In this document: positions 28,428 through 37,365 of the stretch, piece by piece
Position numbering within the stretch: the stretch's first letter is position 1
How the letters are laid out: each line of letters begins with the position of its first letter
NCBI GenBank assembly: GCA_024346835.1
Contig: AP024867.1
Span: forward strand, 868,001 to 932,000
Length of the DNA stretch: 64,000 nt
Direction of reading: 5' to 3'
DNA from: Vibrio comitans
GTDB taxonomy: Bacteria; Pseudomonadota; Gammaproteobacteria; Enterobacterales; Vibrionaceae
Notes under the pieces: model-generated
The model's database searches: none
What the model saw: the letters and a program-made list of their open reading frames with translations, nothing else
Told to the model about the DNA's origin: nothing
Program-made: the position numbers and the translations under genes

Positions 28428-28446
28428 TGGCGCAAGCATTGCACCA
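28428..28446. promoter_or_regulatory. Dyad upstream of the sigma-54 promoter
   Basis: TGGCGCAA-GCA-TTGCACCA is an imperfect inverted repeat about 100 bp upstream of the -24 element, where an enhancer-binding protein could bind. It contains TGCACCA, an NtrC-type half-site, but the arms are in the opposite order from the usual NtrC site. Assignment to NtrC is weak. Confidence 0.3.
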
Positions 28447-28543
28447 AATAAATCATTTATCGTTTCATTTCAACAAGTTCACTCTCATCTATAAATGCTG
28501 TCAGGCCCCTGATTACCTAGCGTTAATAAGTATTTTTTTATTT

Positions 28544-28560
28544 TTGGCACGTTCGTTGCA
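28544..28560 (+). promoter_or_regulatory. Sigma-54 (RpoN) promoter of the ureide operon
   Basis: TTGGCACGTTCGTTGCA matches the -24/-12 consensus (TTGGCACG-N4-TTGCA) at every key base, with GG at 28546-28547 and GC at 28558-28559. Transcription should begin near 28571, about 40 bp before the binding-protein ATG. It implies control by an enhancer-binding activator, most likely NtrC, and fits a nitrogen-scavenging operon. Confidence 0.88.
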
Positions 28561-28612
28561 GTAGTTGAATCAGTTGTTCCAATTGTTTCATTTCTTTATA
28601 AGGAAATACCAT

Positions 28613-29416
28613 ATGAACGTTTCTACCAAAGTATTTAAGGCAGTACTCAAAACCGTTTTGACCGCATCTTTGTTGCTGAGTGCTCAAGTGGCTAGCGCCA
28701 ACCAATTAGACGCTATTAAAGATAGTGGCGTATTAAAAGTGGCAGTACCACAAGACTTCCCTCCATTTGGTTCGGTAAATATTAATCTTCAGCCACAAGG
28801 CTATGACATCGATATGGCGCAATACCTTGCCGATCAGATGAAAGTAAAGCTTGAGCTTGTACCTGTGACCAGTGCTAACCGCATTCCTTACCTGCAAACA
28901 CGTAAAGTCGACCTAGTGATTTCAAGCCTGGGTAAAAATCCAGAACGTGAGAGAGCGATCGATTTCACTGATGCCTATGCTCCTTTCTTCCTTGGTGTGT
29001 TTGGTAGTGATGCTGAAACGGTATCTGCTCCAGAAGAACTAGCAGGTAAAACCGTTGGTGTAACGCGTGGCTCTGTGGAAGACATCGAGCTGAGCAAGAT
29101 AGCGCCAAAGGGCACAACACTAAAACGCTACGAAGACAACAATGCAACACTATCTGCATACCTATCTGGCCAAGTAAGCTTGATTGCTACAGGTAACCTA
29201 GTCGTGACCGAAATTGCTAGCCGAAATCCAGCTAAAGCGCCTCAGGTTAAGTTCATGCTGAAGGATTCTCCATGCTACATCGGCATTAAGAAAGGCGATA
29301 CTGAGCTACTAGATGAGATCAATGTTCTTATCAAACAAGCGAAATCACAGGGTGAGCTAGAGAATATTTCTCAGAAGTGGCTTAAGGCGCCATTTCCAGC
29401 TTCACTTGGCGCTTAA
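28613..29416 (+). CDS. Amino-acid-type ABC transporter substrate-binding protein
   Basis: A 267-residue periplasmic binding protein of the family-3 (polar amino acid, HisJ/GlnH-like) type. The signal peptide ends near VASA-NQ. The mature part starts with LDAIKDSGVLKVAVPQDFPPFG and contains the family signature GYDIDMAQYLADQMKVKLE. The start at 28613 has AAGGAAA upstream; an earlier in-frame start does not begin a signal peptide. It is the first gene after the sigma-54 promoter and is followed by two permeases and an ATPase. In this ureide operon its ligand may be allantoate or a related ureide rather than a standard amino acid; that is inference. Confidence 0.9.
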   Translation: MNVSTKVFKAVLKTVLTASLLLSAQVASANQLDAIKDSGVLKVAVPQDFPPFGSVNINLQPQGYDIDMAQYLADQMKVKLELVPVTSANRIPYLQTRKVDLVISSLGKNPERERAIDFTDAYAPFFLGVFGSDAETVSAPEELAGKTVGVTRGSVEDIELSKIAPKGTTLKRYEDNNATLSAYLSGQVSLIATGNLVVTEIASRNPAKAPQVKFMLKDSPCYIGIKKGDTELLDEINVLIKQAKSQGELENISQKWLKAPFPASLGA

Positions 29417-29430
29417 TTAGGAACCCATCA

Positions 29431-30099
29431 ATGAGCTATCAACTTGATATCGCAGGTCTTGCTCCGTACTTGCCCCAGCTCCTTACCGGAGCTTGGGCCA
29501 CCGTTAAGTTAACGACCATTTCTACGGTAGGTGGCCTACTACTGGGTACCTTGTGTGCTGCGGGACGCATCAACAGCTATCGTTGGCTGCGTTTGCTTTG
29601 TGCTAGTTATATAGAAGTGATTCGAAATACGCCGTTTATTGTGCAGCTGTTTTTTATCTTCTTTGGTCTGCCAGCTATTGGCTTAAAGCTAACGGCATGG
29701 CAGGCAGGTTGTATTGCCATGGTGATTAACCTTGGTGCATACAGCGCAGAGATTATACGCGCAGGGATTGAAGCAGCGCCAAAGGGGCAATGGGAGGCAG
29801 GGCGAGTATTAGGTCTTACCAACCGTCAAACCTTTATGCATGTCATTTTGCCACCGGCTTATCAGCGTGTTTATCCAGCGATTACTAGCCAATGCATCAT
29901 CGTGATGCTCGGCTCTGCTGTCGTGTCGCAGATTTCTGTTGAAGAACTGACGTTTGCAGCCAACTTTGCACAGTCACGAAGCTTTTTAAGCTTTGAGGCG
30001 TATTTGGTGACTGCCTTGATCTACTTGCTGTTATCCATGCTCATGCGCCAAGTCTTTGCCATGGTGAAGCAAGCAAGCTTCAAAAACCCATCTTTATAG
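29431..30099 (+). CDS. ABC transporter permease (polar amino acid type)
   Basis: A 222-residue inner-membrane permease of the HisM/GlnP class with about five helices. The EAA loop reads EAGRVLGLTNRQTFMHVILP (about residues 118-137), the docking site for the ATPase. AGGA precedes the ATG, and the gene starts 14 bp after the binding-protein stop. It forms a heterodimeric channel with the next permease. Confidence 0.9.
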   Translation: MSYQLDIAGLAPYLPQLLTGAWATVKLTTISTVGGLLLGTLCAAGRINSYRWLRLLCASYIEVIRNTPFIVQLFFIFFGLPAIGLKLTAWQAGCIAMVINLGAYSAEIIRAGIEAAPKGQWEAGRVLGLTNRQTFMHVILPPAYQRVYPAITSQCIIVMLGSAVVSQISVEELTFAANFAQSRSFLSFEAYLVTALIYLLLSMLMRQVFAMVKQASFKNPSL

Positions 30100-30111
30100 G
30101 AGATCTCAGAC

Positions 30112-30762
30112 ATGATGGAATTTACTGACTGGGACATTTTGCGAAACCTTCTGATGGCGGCGCGTTGGACTGTTTTATTGTCCCTAATCGCATTTGTCGG
30201 TGGTGGCATTATTGGCGCCTTGTTGACCTTCCTACGCAGTACTCGAAATGTCGTATTTACTCGCCTCATTCAAGTGTATGTGGAGATATTTCAAGGTACG
30301 CCACTCTTGATGCAGCTGTTTCTAACCTTCTTTGGTTTATCTCTACTCGGGATAGAAGTCAGCGCTTGGTCTGCTGCTATTTTGTCTCTGACTTTATTTA
30401 GTAGCGCATTTTTTCATGACATCTGGCGCGGTTGTATCGACTCCTTGCCTAAAGGTCAATGGGAAGCTTGCCGCACACTTGGTCTTACTTACTTGCAGAG
30501 CATGCGTTACATCATTGCACCTCAAGCAATGCGCATGGCTATTGCGCCTACCGTTGGTTTTTCGGTGCAGATTGTTAAGGGAACAGCGTTGGCATCGATT
30601 ATTGGTTTTGTTGAGCTCACTAAAGCTGGAACCATGCTTAACAACGCGACCTTCGAACCGTTCAAGGTGTTTGCTTTTGTAGCCCTACTTTATTTTGTTA
30701 TCTGTTTTCCACTGTCTTTATTAGCCCGCCACTTGGAGAGTAAAAATCATGCCACTCGTTAG
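30112..30762 (+). CDS. ABC transporter permease, second subunit
   Basis: A 216-residue permease of the same class, with about five helices and EAA loop EACRTLGLTYLQSMRYIIAP. GGAG stands 8-9 bases before the ATG at 30112. Its 3' end overlaps the start of the ATPase gene by 14 bp, indicating translational coupling. Confidence 0.9.
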   Translation: MMEFTDWDILRNLLMAARWTVLLSLIAFVGGGIIGALLTFLRSTRNVVFTRLIQVYVEIFQGTPLLMQLFLTFFGLSLLGIEVSAWSAAILSLTLFSSAFFHDIWRGCIDSLPKGQWEACRTLGLTYLQSMRYIIAPQAMRMAIAPTVGFSVQIVKGTALASIIGFVELTKAGTMLNNATFEPFKVFAFVALLYFVICFPLSLLARHLESKNHATR

Positions 30763-31477
30763 TGTAGAAAAAGTCCATAAATACTATGGCGAAAATCACG
30801 TATTAAAAGGTGTAGATCTAAAGATTAATGCGGGTGAGGTGATCTCCATTATTGGTCGCAGTGGCTCTGGAAAAAGTACGCTATTGCGCTGTATGAACGG
30901 TCTTGAGACCTATGAAGAAGGTGTCATTATCGTTGATAGCCAAGCGGTAGAAGATGATGACTACAAACTTAGACTTCTTAGTCGCAGTGTTGGCATGGTA
31001 TTTCAAAGCTTCAACCTATTTCCGCACAAGACGGTCGGTGAGAACGTCATGCTTGCACCAAAACTGGTGTTAAAGAAAAGCCCACAAGAATGTCGAGAGA
31101 TAGCGAAAGAGCTGCTTGAAAAGGTAGGCCTTGCTGACAAGTTTGATGCCTATCCTGGCAACCTGTCTGGTGGTCAGCAGCAGCGTGTAGCCATTGCTCG
31201 CTCTTTGGCTATGAACCCTAAGGTACTGCTATGTGACGAGATTACATCGGCGCTCGATCCGGAGCTTGTTGGGGAAGTACTTAAGGTTTTAGAGCAACTC
31301 AAGGCTGAGGGAATGACCCTAATCTTAGTGACCCATGAAATGAACTTTGCTCGCGATGTAGGTGACAAGGTGGTGTTTATGAATGAGGGCAAAGTTTGGG
31401 AGACAGGGGAAAGCAGTCAAGTATTTGCAAACCCACAAACGCCTGAACTACAAGGCTTTTTGTCTGCAGTACGTTAA
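30749..31477 (+). CDS. ABC transporter ATP-binding protein
   Basis: A 242-residue ATPase of the polar-amino-acid importer type (HisP/GlnQ). Walker A GRSGSGKST (about residues 36-44), Q-loop VFQSFNLFPH, signature LSGGQQQRVAIAR, Walker B VLLCDEITSALDPE and switch His in VTHEM are all intact. The stretch FQSFNLFPHKTVGENVMLAP is typical of this subfamily. It completes the binding-protein/permease/permease/ATPase transporter of the operon. Confidence 0.94.
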   Translation: MPLVSVEKVHKYYGENHVLKGVDLKINAGEVISIIGRSGSGKSTLLRCMNGLETYEEGVIIVDSQAVEDDDYKLRLLSRSVGMVFQSFNLFPHKTVGENVMLAPKLVLKKSPQECREIAKELLEKVGLADKFDAYPGNLSGGQQQRVAIARSLAMNPKVLLCDEITSALDPELVGEVLKVLEQLKAEGMTLILVTHEMNFARDVGDKVVFMNEGKVWETGESSQVFANPQTPELQGFLSAVR

Positions 31478-31502
31478 CTCATTCTATTTGTAGGAGCGCT
31501 CA

Positions 31503-32321
31503 ATGAGTCCCATCAGTAACCCGTTAAGTGAACGAATTATCCGACACTACTCAGAGCTGACCAAAAGCAATCGTCGCTTAGCCGATTATTTACAGCTCAA
31601 TCCTGAAAAAATCCTGATGCTATCAACCAATGAGATAGCGGAAGCATGTGAGGTGTCGAAGGCGAGTGTAAGCCGATTTATTCGCAAACTGGGTTATGAG
31701 GATCATGTAGCGCTACGCAATGAACTACTGAGTGAACGCGATAAAGGCGCGCCAGTGATTACCGCTCCAGCAGAAGAGAAAGAGCTTCAGCAAGAGCTTC
31801 TCTCTCTTGAACAGCTGTGGGCACAGCTCAGTGAATTGGATTTGACTGATCTTACCGAAAAACTGGCATCGTCTAAGCGAATAAAAATCATTGGTTATCG
31901 TAATAGCTATCCATTGGCGCTGCACTTTAGACAGCAGTTGATGCAATGTCGTGGCAATGTTGAATTGTTGCCAACGCCCGGACAAACCATAGGTGAGGAC
32001 ATTGCCTCAATTACTGATGAGGATTTTGTCATTGTTATTGGTATTCGCAGGCGCGTTAATCATTTTGGCAAAATCCTAGAGTCCTTGGCAGAGCATGACA
32101 CTTTGCTTATCACCGACCAGTCAGGACAAAAGTACATATCTAGCGTCTCACACTACTTGATTTGTCATATGAACAATCAGAATCCGTTAGATAGCTACGC
32201 AGCCCCAATGAGCTTGATCTCCTACTTAGTCAACACGGTTTATCGTCATTTAGGGGCTGAAGCAATCAAGGTTAGCGGCAAGATCAGCTCTCAATACTCG
32301 CAACTCGACGAACTTGAATAA
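31503..32321 (+). CDS. RpiR-family transcriptional regulator
   Basis: A 272-residue regulator. The N-terminal RpiR helix-turn-helix spans about residues 5-80 (LSTNEIAEACEVSKASVSRF). The C-terminal SIS-like domain covers about 110-260 (KIIGYRNSYPLALHFRQQLM). SIS domains usually bind phosphosugars, but RpiR proteins also control purine/ureide genes. Lying inside the operon after the transporter genes, it is probably the pathway-specific regulator, added to global sigma-54 control. Ligand unknown. Confidence 0.88.
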   Translation: MSPISNPLSERIIRHYSELTKSNRRLADYLQLNPEKILMLSTNEIAEACEVSKASVSRFIRKLGYEDHVALRNELLSERDKGAPVITAPAEEKELQQELLSLEQLWAQLSELDLTDLTEKLASSKRIKIIGYRNSYPLALHFRQQLMQCRGNVELLPTPGQTIGEDIASITDEDFVIVIGIRRRVNHFGKILESLAEHDTLLITDQSGQKYISSVSHYLICHMNNQNPLDSYAAPMSLISYLVNTVYRHLGAEAIKVSGKISSQYSQLDELE

Positions 32322-32342
32322 ATTAGAGAAGTAATCCTAACA

Positions 32343-33344
32343 ATGAACATAGTAAGTAAACTAAAAAAAGAGTGGTTTCTAGTCGGGATGGTCATTGCCA
32401 TTGCCCTAGCGACCATAACGCCAGATCTAGGTAAAAGCGGAGGAGCGATTCACCTAGATAGACTGACGGGTATTGGTGTTGCCATCGTATTCTTCTTACA
32501 TGGGTTGGGCTTGGCACCAAGTGCTATCAAAGCGGGTTTGAGCAACTGGCGTCTGCACTTGTTTATCCAGTCAGCTACCTTTATTTTTTACCCACTGCTG
32601 TGGGTCATTTTTGGTGATGTATTCCTAGCCTATATGCCTGCAGCGCTTGCTTTTGGCTTTTGCTATCTCTTTGTACTGCCAAGTACCGTGTCGTCTTCCG
32701 TTGCTATGACCAGCGTGGGCAAGGGAAATGTCCCAGGCGCTATCTTCAATGCTTCTCTCTCTAGCATTATCGGTGTTCTGATCACTCCGTTCTTGATTCA
32801 GCTATTTATGGGCTTTGAAGGAGCAGAGCTAAACCTGATGGACTCTGTAGTGTCGATAGCCAAGCTGTTGCTATTGCCAATGCTAGTGGGGCAGCTTGCA
32901 CGTCCGTTGCTGCTTGCCTTCGCGGAAAAACACAAAGCAGTGGTCAATAAAGTAGATAAATACGTCATCTTACTGATTGTCTATAACGCGTTCTGTGATT
33001 CAGTGGCAAATGGCATCTGGCAAACCTTCTCTATCGCAATGCTGGCAACGACCATCGCTGTTTGTGTTGTCGTGCTGATGGTAATGATCCACCTATTTCA
33101 GTGGGGAGCACGCAAGAGTGCCTTTAGTCGCGAAGATGAAGTGGCTGCAGTATTTTGTGGCACTAAGAAAACCCTTGCCGCCGGCGTTCCTATGGCTGCG
33201 GTAATTTTTGGTTCGGACCCATCTTTAGGCATGATTTTGTTGCCTATCATGCTGTATCACCCAATTCAGATTTTCTACTGCGCAGTGATGGCAAACCGTT
33301 ACGCGAAGAGTGCAGAGCAAGATCTCGCCGTTATGGCGAAGTAA
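32343..33344 (+). CDS. SBF-like (bile acid:sodium symporter family) transporter
   Basis: A 333-residue integral membrane protein with about ten helices. It matches the SBF-like/YfeH type of bile acid:Na+ symporters (FFLHGLGLAPSAIKAGLSNW, FGFCYLFVLPSTVSSSVAMT, and the C-terminal FCGTKKTLAAGVPMAAVIFG). It starts 21 bp after the regulator stop and is followed 10 bp later by the amidase. In this operon it may import an organic-acid ureide or export oxalate or oxamate; either is inference. Confidence 0.8.
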   Translation: MNIVSKLKKEWFLVGMVIAIALATITPDLGKSGGAIHLDRLTGIGVAIVFFLHGLGLAPSAIKAGLSNWRLHLFIQSATFIFYPLLWVIFGDVFLAYMPAALAFGFCYLFVLPSTVSSSVAMTSVGKGNVPGAIFNASLSSIIGVLITPFLIQLFMGFEGAELNLMDSVVSIAKLLLLPMLVGQLARPLLLAFAEKHKAVVNKVDKYVILLIVYNAFCDSVANGIWQTFSIAMLATTIAVCVVVLMVMIHLFQWGARKSAFSREDEVAAVFCGTKKTLAAGVPMAAVIFGSDPSLGMILLPIMLYHPIQIFYCAVMANRYAKSAEQDLAVMAK

Positions 33345-33354
33345 TGGAGGCATG

Positions 33355-34548
33355 ATGAATACACGTCAACACGATACCAGTCTCTATTGCCAGCAAGGCC
33401 CTCTTGGATTAGCCCCCATCAATCAAGGGGTGCTTGATGGCGCTAGCTTCGTATTTAAAGACTTATTTGATGTCGAAGGCTTTACTACAGGTGCAGGAAA
33501 CCCAACGTGGCTTGCGACGCACCCAACCGCGAAAAGTACATCGCCCATTATTGAAACTCTGCTTAAACAGGGAGCAAGTTGCGTGGGTCGAGTTCAAACT
33601 GATGAGCTTGCCTATAGCCTGAATGGCACAAATGTTCACTATGGCACGCCCTTGAATCCGCTTGCACCTGACTGTATTCCCGGTGGATCTTCGAGTGGCA
33701 GCGCAGTGGCCGTAGCCCTTGGGCATGCTGACTTTGCCATCGGTACTGATACAGGTGGTTCGGTACGTGTGCCTGCCAGTTACTGTGGTTTGTATGGTCT
33801 TAGGCCCACATTAGGCTCACTCACTCTTGAACACTGCTTTGAACTGTCTTCGAGCTTTGATACTACGGGGGTGTTTACTCGCAACCTTACGATGATGAAG
33901 ACGGTGTTTAGTGCTTTAAACCAAGAGGTTCAGCCAGTCGAGAGAATCGATACCTTATATCTTGATCAGGACCTTGCTCAGTTCTTGAGTAAAGAACGCC
34001 ATCAAATGCTGGTTAAATGGTGTGAAAATGCGGGTATTAGCCTTAAACCGGTACGATTTTTGGCTGACATTGGTTTAAACCTGAGTTCTCTAAGCTTGAT
34101 GTTCCGCACTATTCAGGGCTACGAGATTATTCAAACTCATGGGCAATGGCTTAACCAACATGGTGAGAGCTTAGACCCAAGGATTATGCAGCGCGTGGAA
34201 TGGGCTCGAACTATCAGCGAAGATGACTATCTGTCTGCTAAGAGTGAACAGGCGAGCTTTACTCATGCGCTAGTTAATAATATCAGTATGTTAAAGGGCG
34301 CTTGGTTATTGCCTACCACACCAATGGGGCCACCAAAGCTAAATACGAGCGACTCATCTCTTGCTCAATATCGAACCGAGCTTATGGGATTAACCTCTAT
34401 TGCCGGTCTTGCAGGTCTTCCTCAGTTGCACCTACCTATGCCAGGGCTGATTGAGGGCCCAACAGGGATCTCCTTGATGGGACTTGCCAATAGTGAATCA
34501 ACGCTAATTGAGACGGCAGAGCAAATGCTAGAAGGAGAATGGGCATGA
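33355..34548 (+). CDS. Amidase-signature family hydrolase (AMI1-like)
   Basis: A 397-residue cytoplasmic amidase. The Ser-cisSer-Lys triad is visible: Lys in ASFVFKDLFDVEGF (about residue 40) and the serines in CIPGGSSSGSAVAVALG, followed by IGTDTGGSVRVPASYCGLYG. The N-terminal part resembles the short AMI1-like amidases more than AtzE. The ATG at 33355 follows GGAGG; an ATG three bases earlier is also possible. The gene ends in an ATGA overlap with the next. In the ureide pathway it could hydrolyse a ureido or amide bond, for example in oxalurate, which is inference. Confidence 0.86.
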   Translation: MNTRQHDTSLYCQQGPLGLAPINQGVLDGASFVFKDLFDVEGFTTGAGNPTWLATHPTAKSTSPIIETLLKQGASCVGRVQTDELAYSLNGTNVHYGTPLNPLAPDCIPGGSSSGSAVAVALGHADFAIGTDTGGSVRVPASYCGLYGLRPTLGSLTLEHCFELSSSFDTTGVFTRNLTMMKTVFSALNQEVQPVERIDTLYLDQDLAQFLSKERHQMLVKWCENAGISLKPVRFLADIGLNLSSLSLMFRTIQGYEIIQTHGQWLNQHGESLDPRIMQRVEWARTISEDDYLSAKSEQASFTHALVNNISMLKGAWLLPTTPMGPPKLNTSDSSLAQYRTELMGLTSIAGLAGLPQLHLPMPGLIEGPTGISLMGLANSESTLIETAEQMLEGEWA

Positions 34549-36119
34549 GCTTTCAAACTGCCTTTACTGCGCCTCATTCAGAAGCCGCCAAAGTTGGACA
34601 GTCGATACTGGACACAGGAGGCACAGCAAGTGAGGCAATGGTAGCTGCGGCTGCTATGGTGGCTGTGCAATATCCGCATATGAACAGCATTGGTGGCGAT
34701 GGATTTTGGTTAATCTGTAAAAAAGATGAAACGCCTATTGCCATTGATGCCTGTGGCGCTGCTAGCCTGTCGGTTAATCCTGATGCTTACCGAGGCCAAG
34801 GTAAACCGCTACCAGAAAGTGGCGGAGCATCTGCGATTACCATGGCTGGTACGGTGTCTGGTTGGGATAAGGCCCTGCAACTCAATGGCGGTGAGTGCTC
34901 ATTACAGCAACTGCTGTCACCGGCGATCGATGCGGCCAAAAATGGCATTCGCGTGACGCAAAGCTTAGTGAATGCTAGTGAGAAAACCTTACAGCGCTTG
35001 GGCGGTGATGAAGAGTTTGCCAAATTATACCTAAAACAAGGTCAGCCTCTAGCCCTTGGTGACACGGTCAAGAACCCGGCTTTGGCTTCGACATTAACAG
35101 CCTTGATTGAACATGGACTTGATGACTTCTACCGTGGTGAAACAGCAAGCCGCATAGCATCAGATCTAAAAAAAGCAGGCAGTCCGATCTCTCTTGAGGA
35201 TCTTAATCAGCATCAGGCGAAAGTATTACCACCTCTGAATGTGAACATTTCAAAGGGCAAGCTGTTTAACTTCGGTGCACCCACTCAAGGAGTTGCTTCA
35301 TTACTCATTTTGGCAATCTACGACAAGCTTGCTAGCCAAGCTGAGCAAGAGATTGACCACATACACCTGTTGGTTGAAGCGACTAAGCAGGCATTCATTA
35401 TCCGTGATCGCGTTGTCACCGATGAATCTTATCTTGAGCAGCCTCTACAATCTTTGCTTACCGACGAGGTGATCCAGCAATGTGTGTCTGGTATTTCTGC
35501 TACGCAAGCACAGGTATGGCCTCACGTTGCTAAGCCGGGCGATACCATTTGGATGGGAGCTACGGATCAGTACGGCACTATGGTGAGCTTTATTCAAAGT
35601 ATTTACTGGGAGTTTGGTTCTGGAGTGGTGCTGCCGGAGACGGGAGTTTTATGGAATATCCGCAGTCAAAGCTTTTCGCTAGACCCATTACACCACAATG
35701 CCTTGCTGCCGGGTAAGAAGCCATTTCACACCCTTAATCCTGCTTATGTCGAGCTTAACGATGGTCGCCGTATGGTCTACGGAACCATGGGAGGCGAAGG
35801 CCAACCGCAGACTCAAGCTTGTCTATTTAGCCGTTACCTTTATCAAGGCAAAACTCTTTCTCAATCGGTTGCCGAGCCTAGATGGTTACTGGGCAGAACC
35901 TGGGGTGACTCAACTAATAACCTCAGATTGGAGCAAGCACTTTATCAACAGCATGCAGAAGAGCTGACCCAGATGGGACATGACGTCACTGTAGTAGCTG
36001 ACCAAAACGAATTAATGGGCCACGCCGGCGCCGTTGTACTGAATCCACAAGGGGACGCATCTGCAACCAGCGATCCTCGTAGTGATGGAACCTATTTTCT
36101 TGGAGAAACACATGACTAA
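34545..36119 (+). CDS. Gamma-glutamyltransferase-fold amidohydrolase (HpxW/oxamate amidohydrolase-like)
   Basis: A 524-residue Ntn-hydrolase of the gamma-glutamyltranspeptidase family. The proenzyme would cleave itself before Thr334 (PGD-TIWMGATDQYG), giving the N-terminal nucleophile. FIQSIYWEFGSGVVLPETG and TMGGEGQPQTQ are family segments. There is no signal peptide, unlike true periplasmic Ggt, and length and neighbours match HpxW, the oxamate amidohydrolase of the Klebsiella hpx ureide cluster. I therefore favour oxamate to oxalate plus ammonia. The ATG at 34545 is preferred over 34539 for spacing to GGAG and the ATGA overlap with the amidase. Confidence 0.8.
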   Translation: MSFQTAFTAPHSEAAKVGQSILDTGGTASEAMVAAAAMVAVQYPHMNSIGGDGFWLICKKDETPIAIDACGAASLSVNPDAYRGQGKPLPESGGASAITMAGTVSGWDKALQLNGGECSLQQLLSPAIDAAKNGIRVTQSLVNASEKTLQRLGGDEEFAKLYLKQGQPLALGDTVKNPALASTLTALIEHGLDDFYRGETASRIASDLKKAGSPISLEDLNQHQAKVLPPLNVNISKGKLFNFGAPTQGVASLLILAIYDKLASQAEQEIDHIHLLVEATKQAFIIRDRVVTDESYLEQPLQSLLTDEVIQQCVSGISATQAQVWPHVAKPGDTIWMGATDQYGTMVSFIQSIYWEFGSGVVLPETGVLWNIRSQSFSLDPLHHNALLPGKKPFHTLNPAYVELNDGRRMVYGTMGGEGQPQTQACLFSRYLYQGKTLSQSVAEPRWLLGRTWGDSTNNLRLEQALYQQHAEELTQMGHDVTVVADQNELMGHAGAVVLNPQGDASATSDPRSDGTYFLGETHD

Positions 36120-37344
36120 CAACACTGTATTTGAAACTCTAAATCCACCTCAGCGCATGTTAATGGGTCCTGGCCCAATCAATGCTTACCCTAGAGTTCA
36201 TCAAGCCCTTTCATCTTCTCTGATTGGTCAATACGATCCGGTGATGACAGGCTATATGAATCAAGTTCAGCAGTTGTATCGCGGTGTTTTTCAAACTGAG
36301 AATCAACAGACCATGCTGGTGGACGGTACTGCTCGCTCCGGTATAGAGGCTGTCTTGGTGTCGATATTGCAGCCAGGCGATAAAGTGCTTATCCCTGTAA
36401 TTGGCCGCTTTGGTCACTTGCTGTGTGAAATTGCAGAGCGTGTAGGTGCTAAGGTGAAGACTATTGATATTGAGTGGGGTGAGGTGTGCCCACCAGAGGC
36501 AATAGAGAAAGCCATCAAAGAGTTTCAACCTAAGCTTTTAGCGACGGTACAAGGGGATACCTCTACCACGATGAATCAGCCTCTAAAAGAGATGGGAGAG
36601 ATCTGCCAACGTTACGATGTGCTGTTCTACTGTGACGCTACGGCTTCGGTAGCGGGTAACCACCTTAAAACCGATGAATGGCACCTTGATGCTGTGTCTG
36701 TGGGTTTGCAAAAGTGCTTGGGAGGCCCGTCGGGCAGTGCGCCAATTACACTAAGCGATCGTTGTGCCGAGGTGATCAATCGCCGCAAACACATTGAAGC
36801 TGGGATCCGAGCGGACCACCATGTTGCTGGTGACGAGGCGATGATTCAATCCAATTACTTCGATCTTGCTATGGTGATGGACTACTGGGGCCCAGAGCGC
36901 CTTAACCACCATACTGAAGCGACAAGTATGCTGTATGCCGCTCGTGAGTGTGCACGCTTGTTCTTAGAGGAAGGAGCGGACCAAGTGGTTGCACGTCATA
37001 AAATAGCGGGTGACGCAATGGCATCAGGCTTACGTGCTATGGGATTAGAGCTGTTTGGTAATCCGCAGTTCAAGATGAATAACGTTGTGGGAGTCTATAT
37101 TCCGCAAGGCGTTGACGGAGAGAAAATTCGTCTTGAGCTGCTGCACCGCTTCGGTATCGAGATCGGCACGTCATTTGGCCCGCTACATGGCAAGATCTGG
37201 CGTATTGGCACTATGGGCTTTAATGCTCGTCAAGAATGCGTACTGACCACTTTAGCGGCATTGGAGTCGATCTTAATCAAACACAAAGCGAAGATTATTC
37301 CGGGGCAAGCGGTCGTTGCTGCCATGGAACACTACGGTCACTAA
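36112..37344 (+). CDS. PLP aminotransferase, PucG/HpxJ type (ureidoglycine-glyoxylate aminotransferase)
   Basis: A 410-residue class-V aminotransferase. The start MLMGPGPINAYPRVHQALSS, the FQTENQQTMLVDGTARSGIE segment and GLQKCLGGPSG with PLP Lys201 closely match the PucG group rather than serine-pyruvate or AEP transaminases. In that group (S)-ureidoglycine and glyoxylate give oxalurate and glycine. The gene overlaps the previous one by 8 bp and precedes an allantoate amidohydrolase, which would supply ureidoglycine. This pairing is the core evidence for a ureide pathway. Confidence 0.88.
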   Translation: MTNNTVFETLNPPQRMLMGPGPINAYPRVHQALSSSLIGQYDPVMTGYMNQVQQLYRGVFQTENQQTMLVDGTARSGIEAVLVSILQPGDKVLIPVIGRFGHLLCEIAERVGAKVKTIDIEWGEVCPPEAIEKAIKEFQPKLLATVQGDTSTTMNQPLKEMGEICQRYDVLFYCDATASVAGNHLKTDEWHLDAVSVGLQKCLGGPSGSAPITLSDRCAEVINRRKHIEAGIRADHHVAGDEAMIQSNYFDLAMVMDYWGPERLNHHTEATSMLYAARECARLFLEEGADQVVARHKIAGDAMASGLRAMGLELFGNPQFKMNNVVGVYIPQGVDGEKIRLELLHRFGIEIGTSFGPLHGKIWRIGTMGFNARQECVLTTLAALESILIKHKAKIIPGQAVVAAMEHYGH

Positions 37345-37365
37345 TTGCACATAGGAACGTAAAGA

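Noticed and set aside
34545..36119. True periplasmic gamma-glutamyltranspeptidase
   Set aside because: No signal peptide is present, and the operon context and nucleophile region fit the cytoplasmic HpxW-like group.
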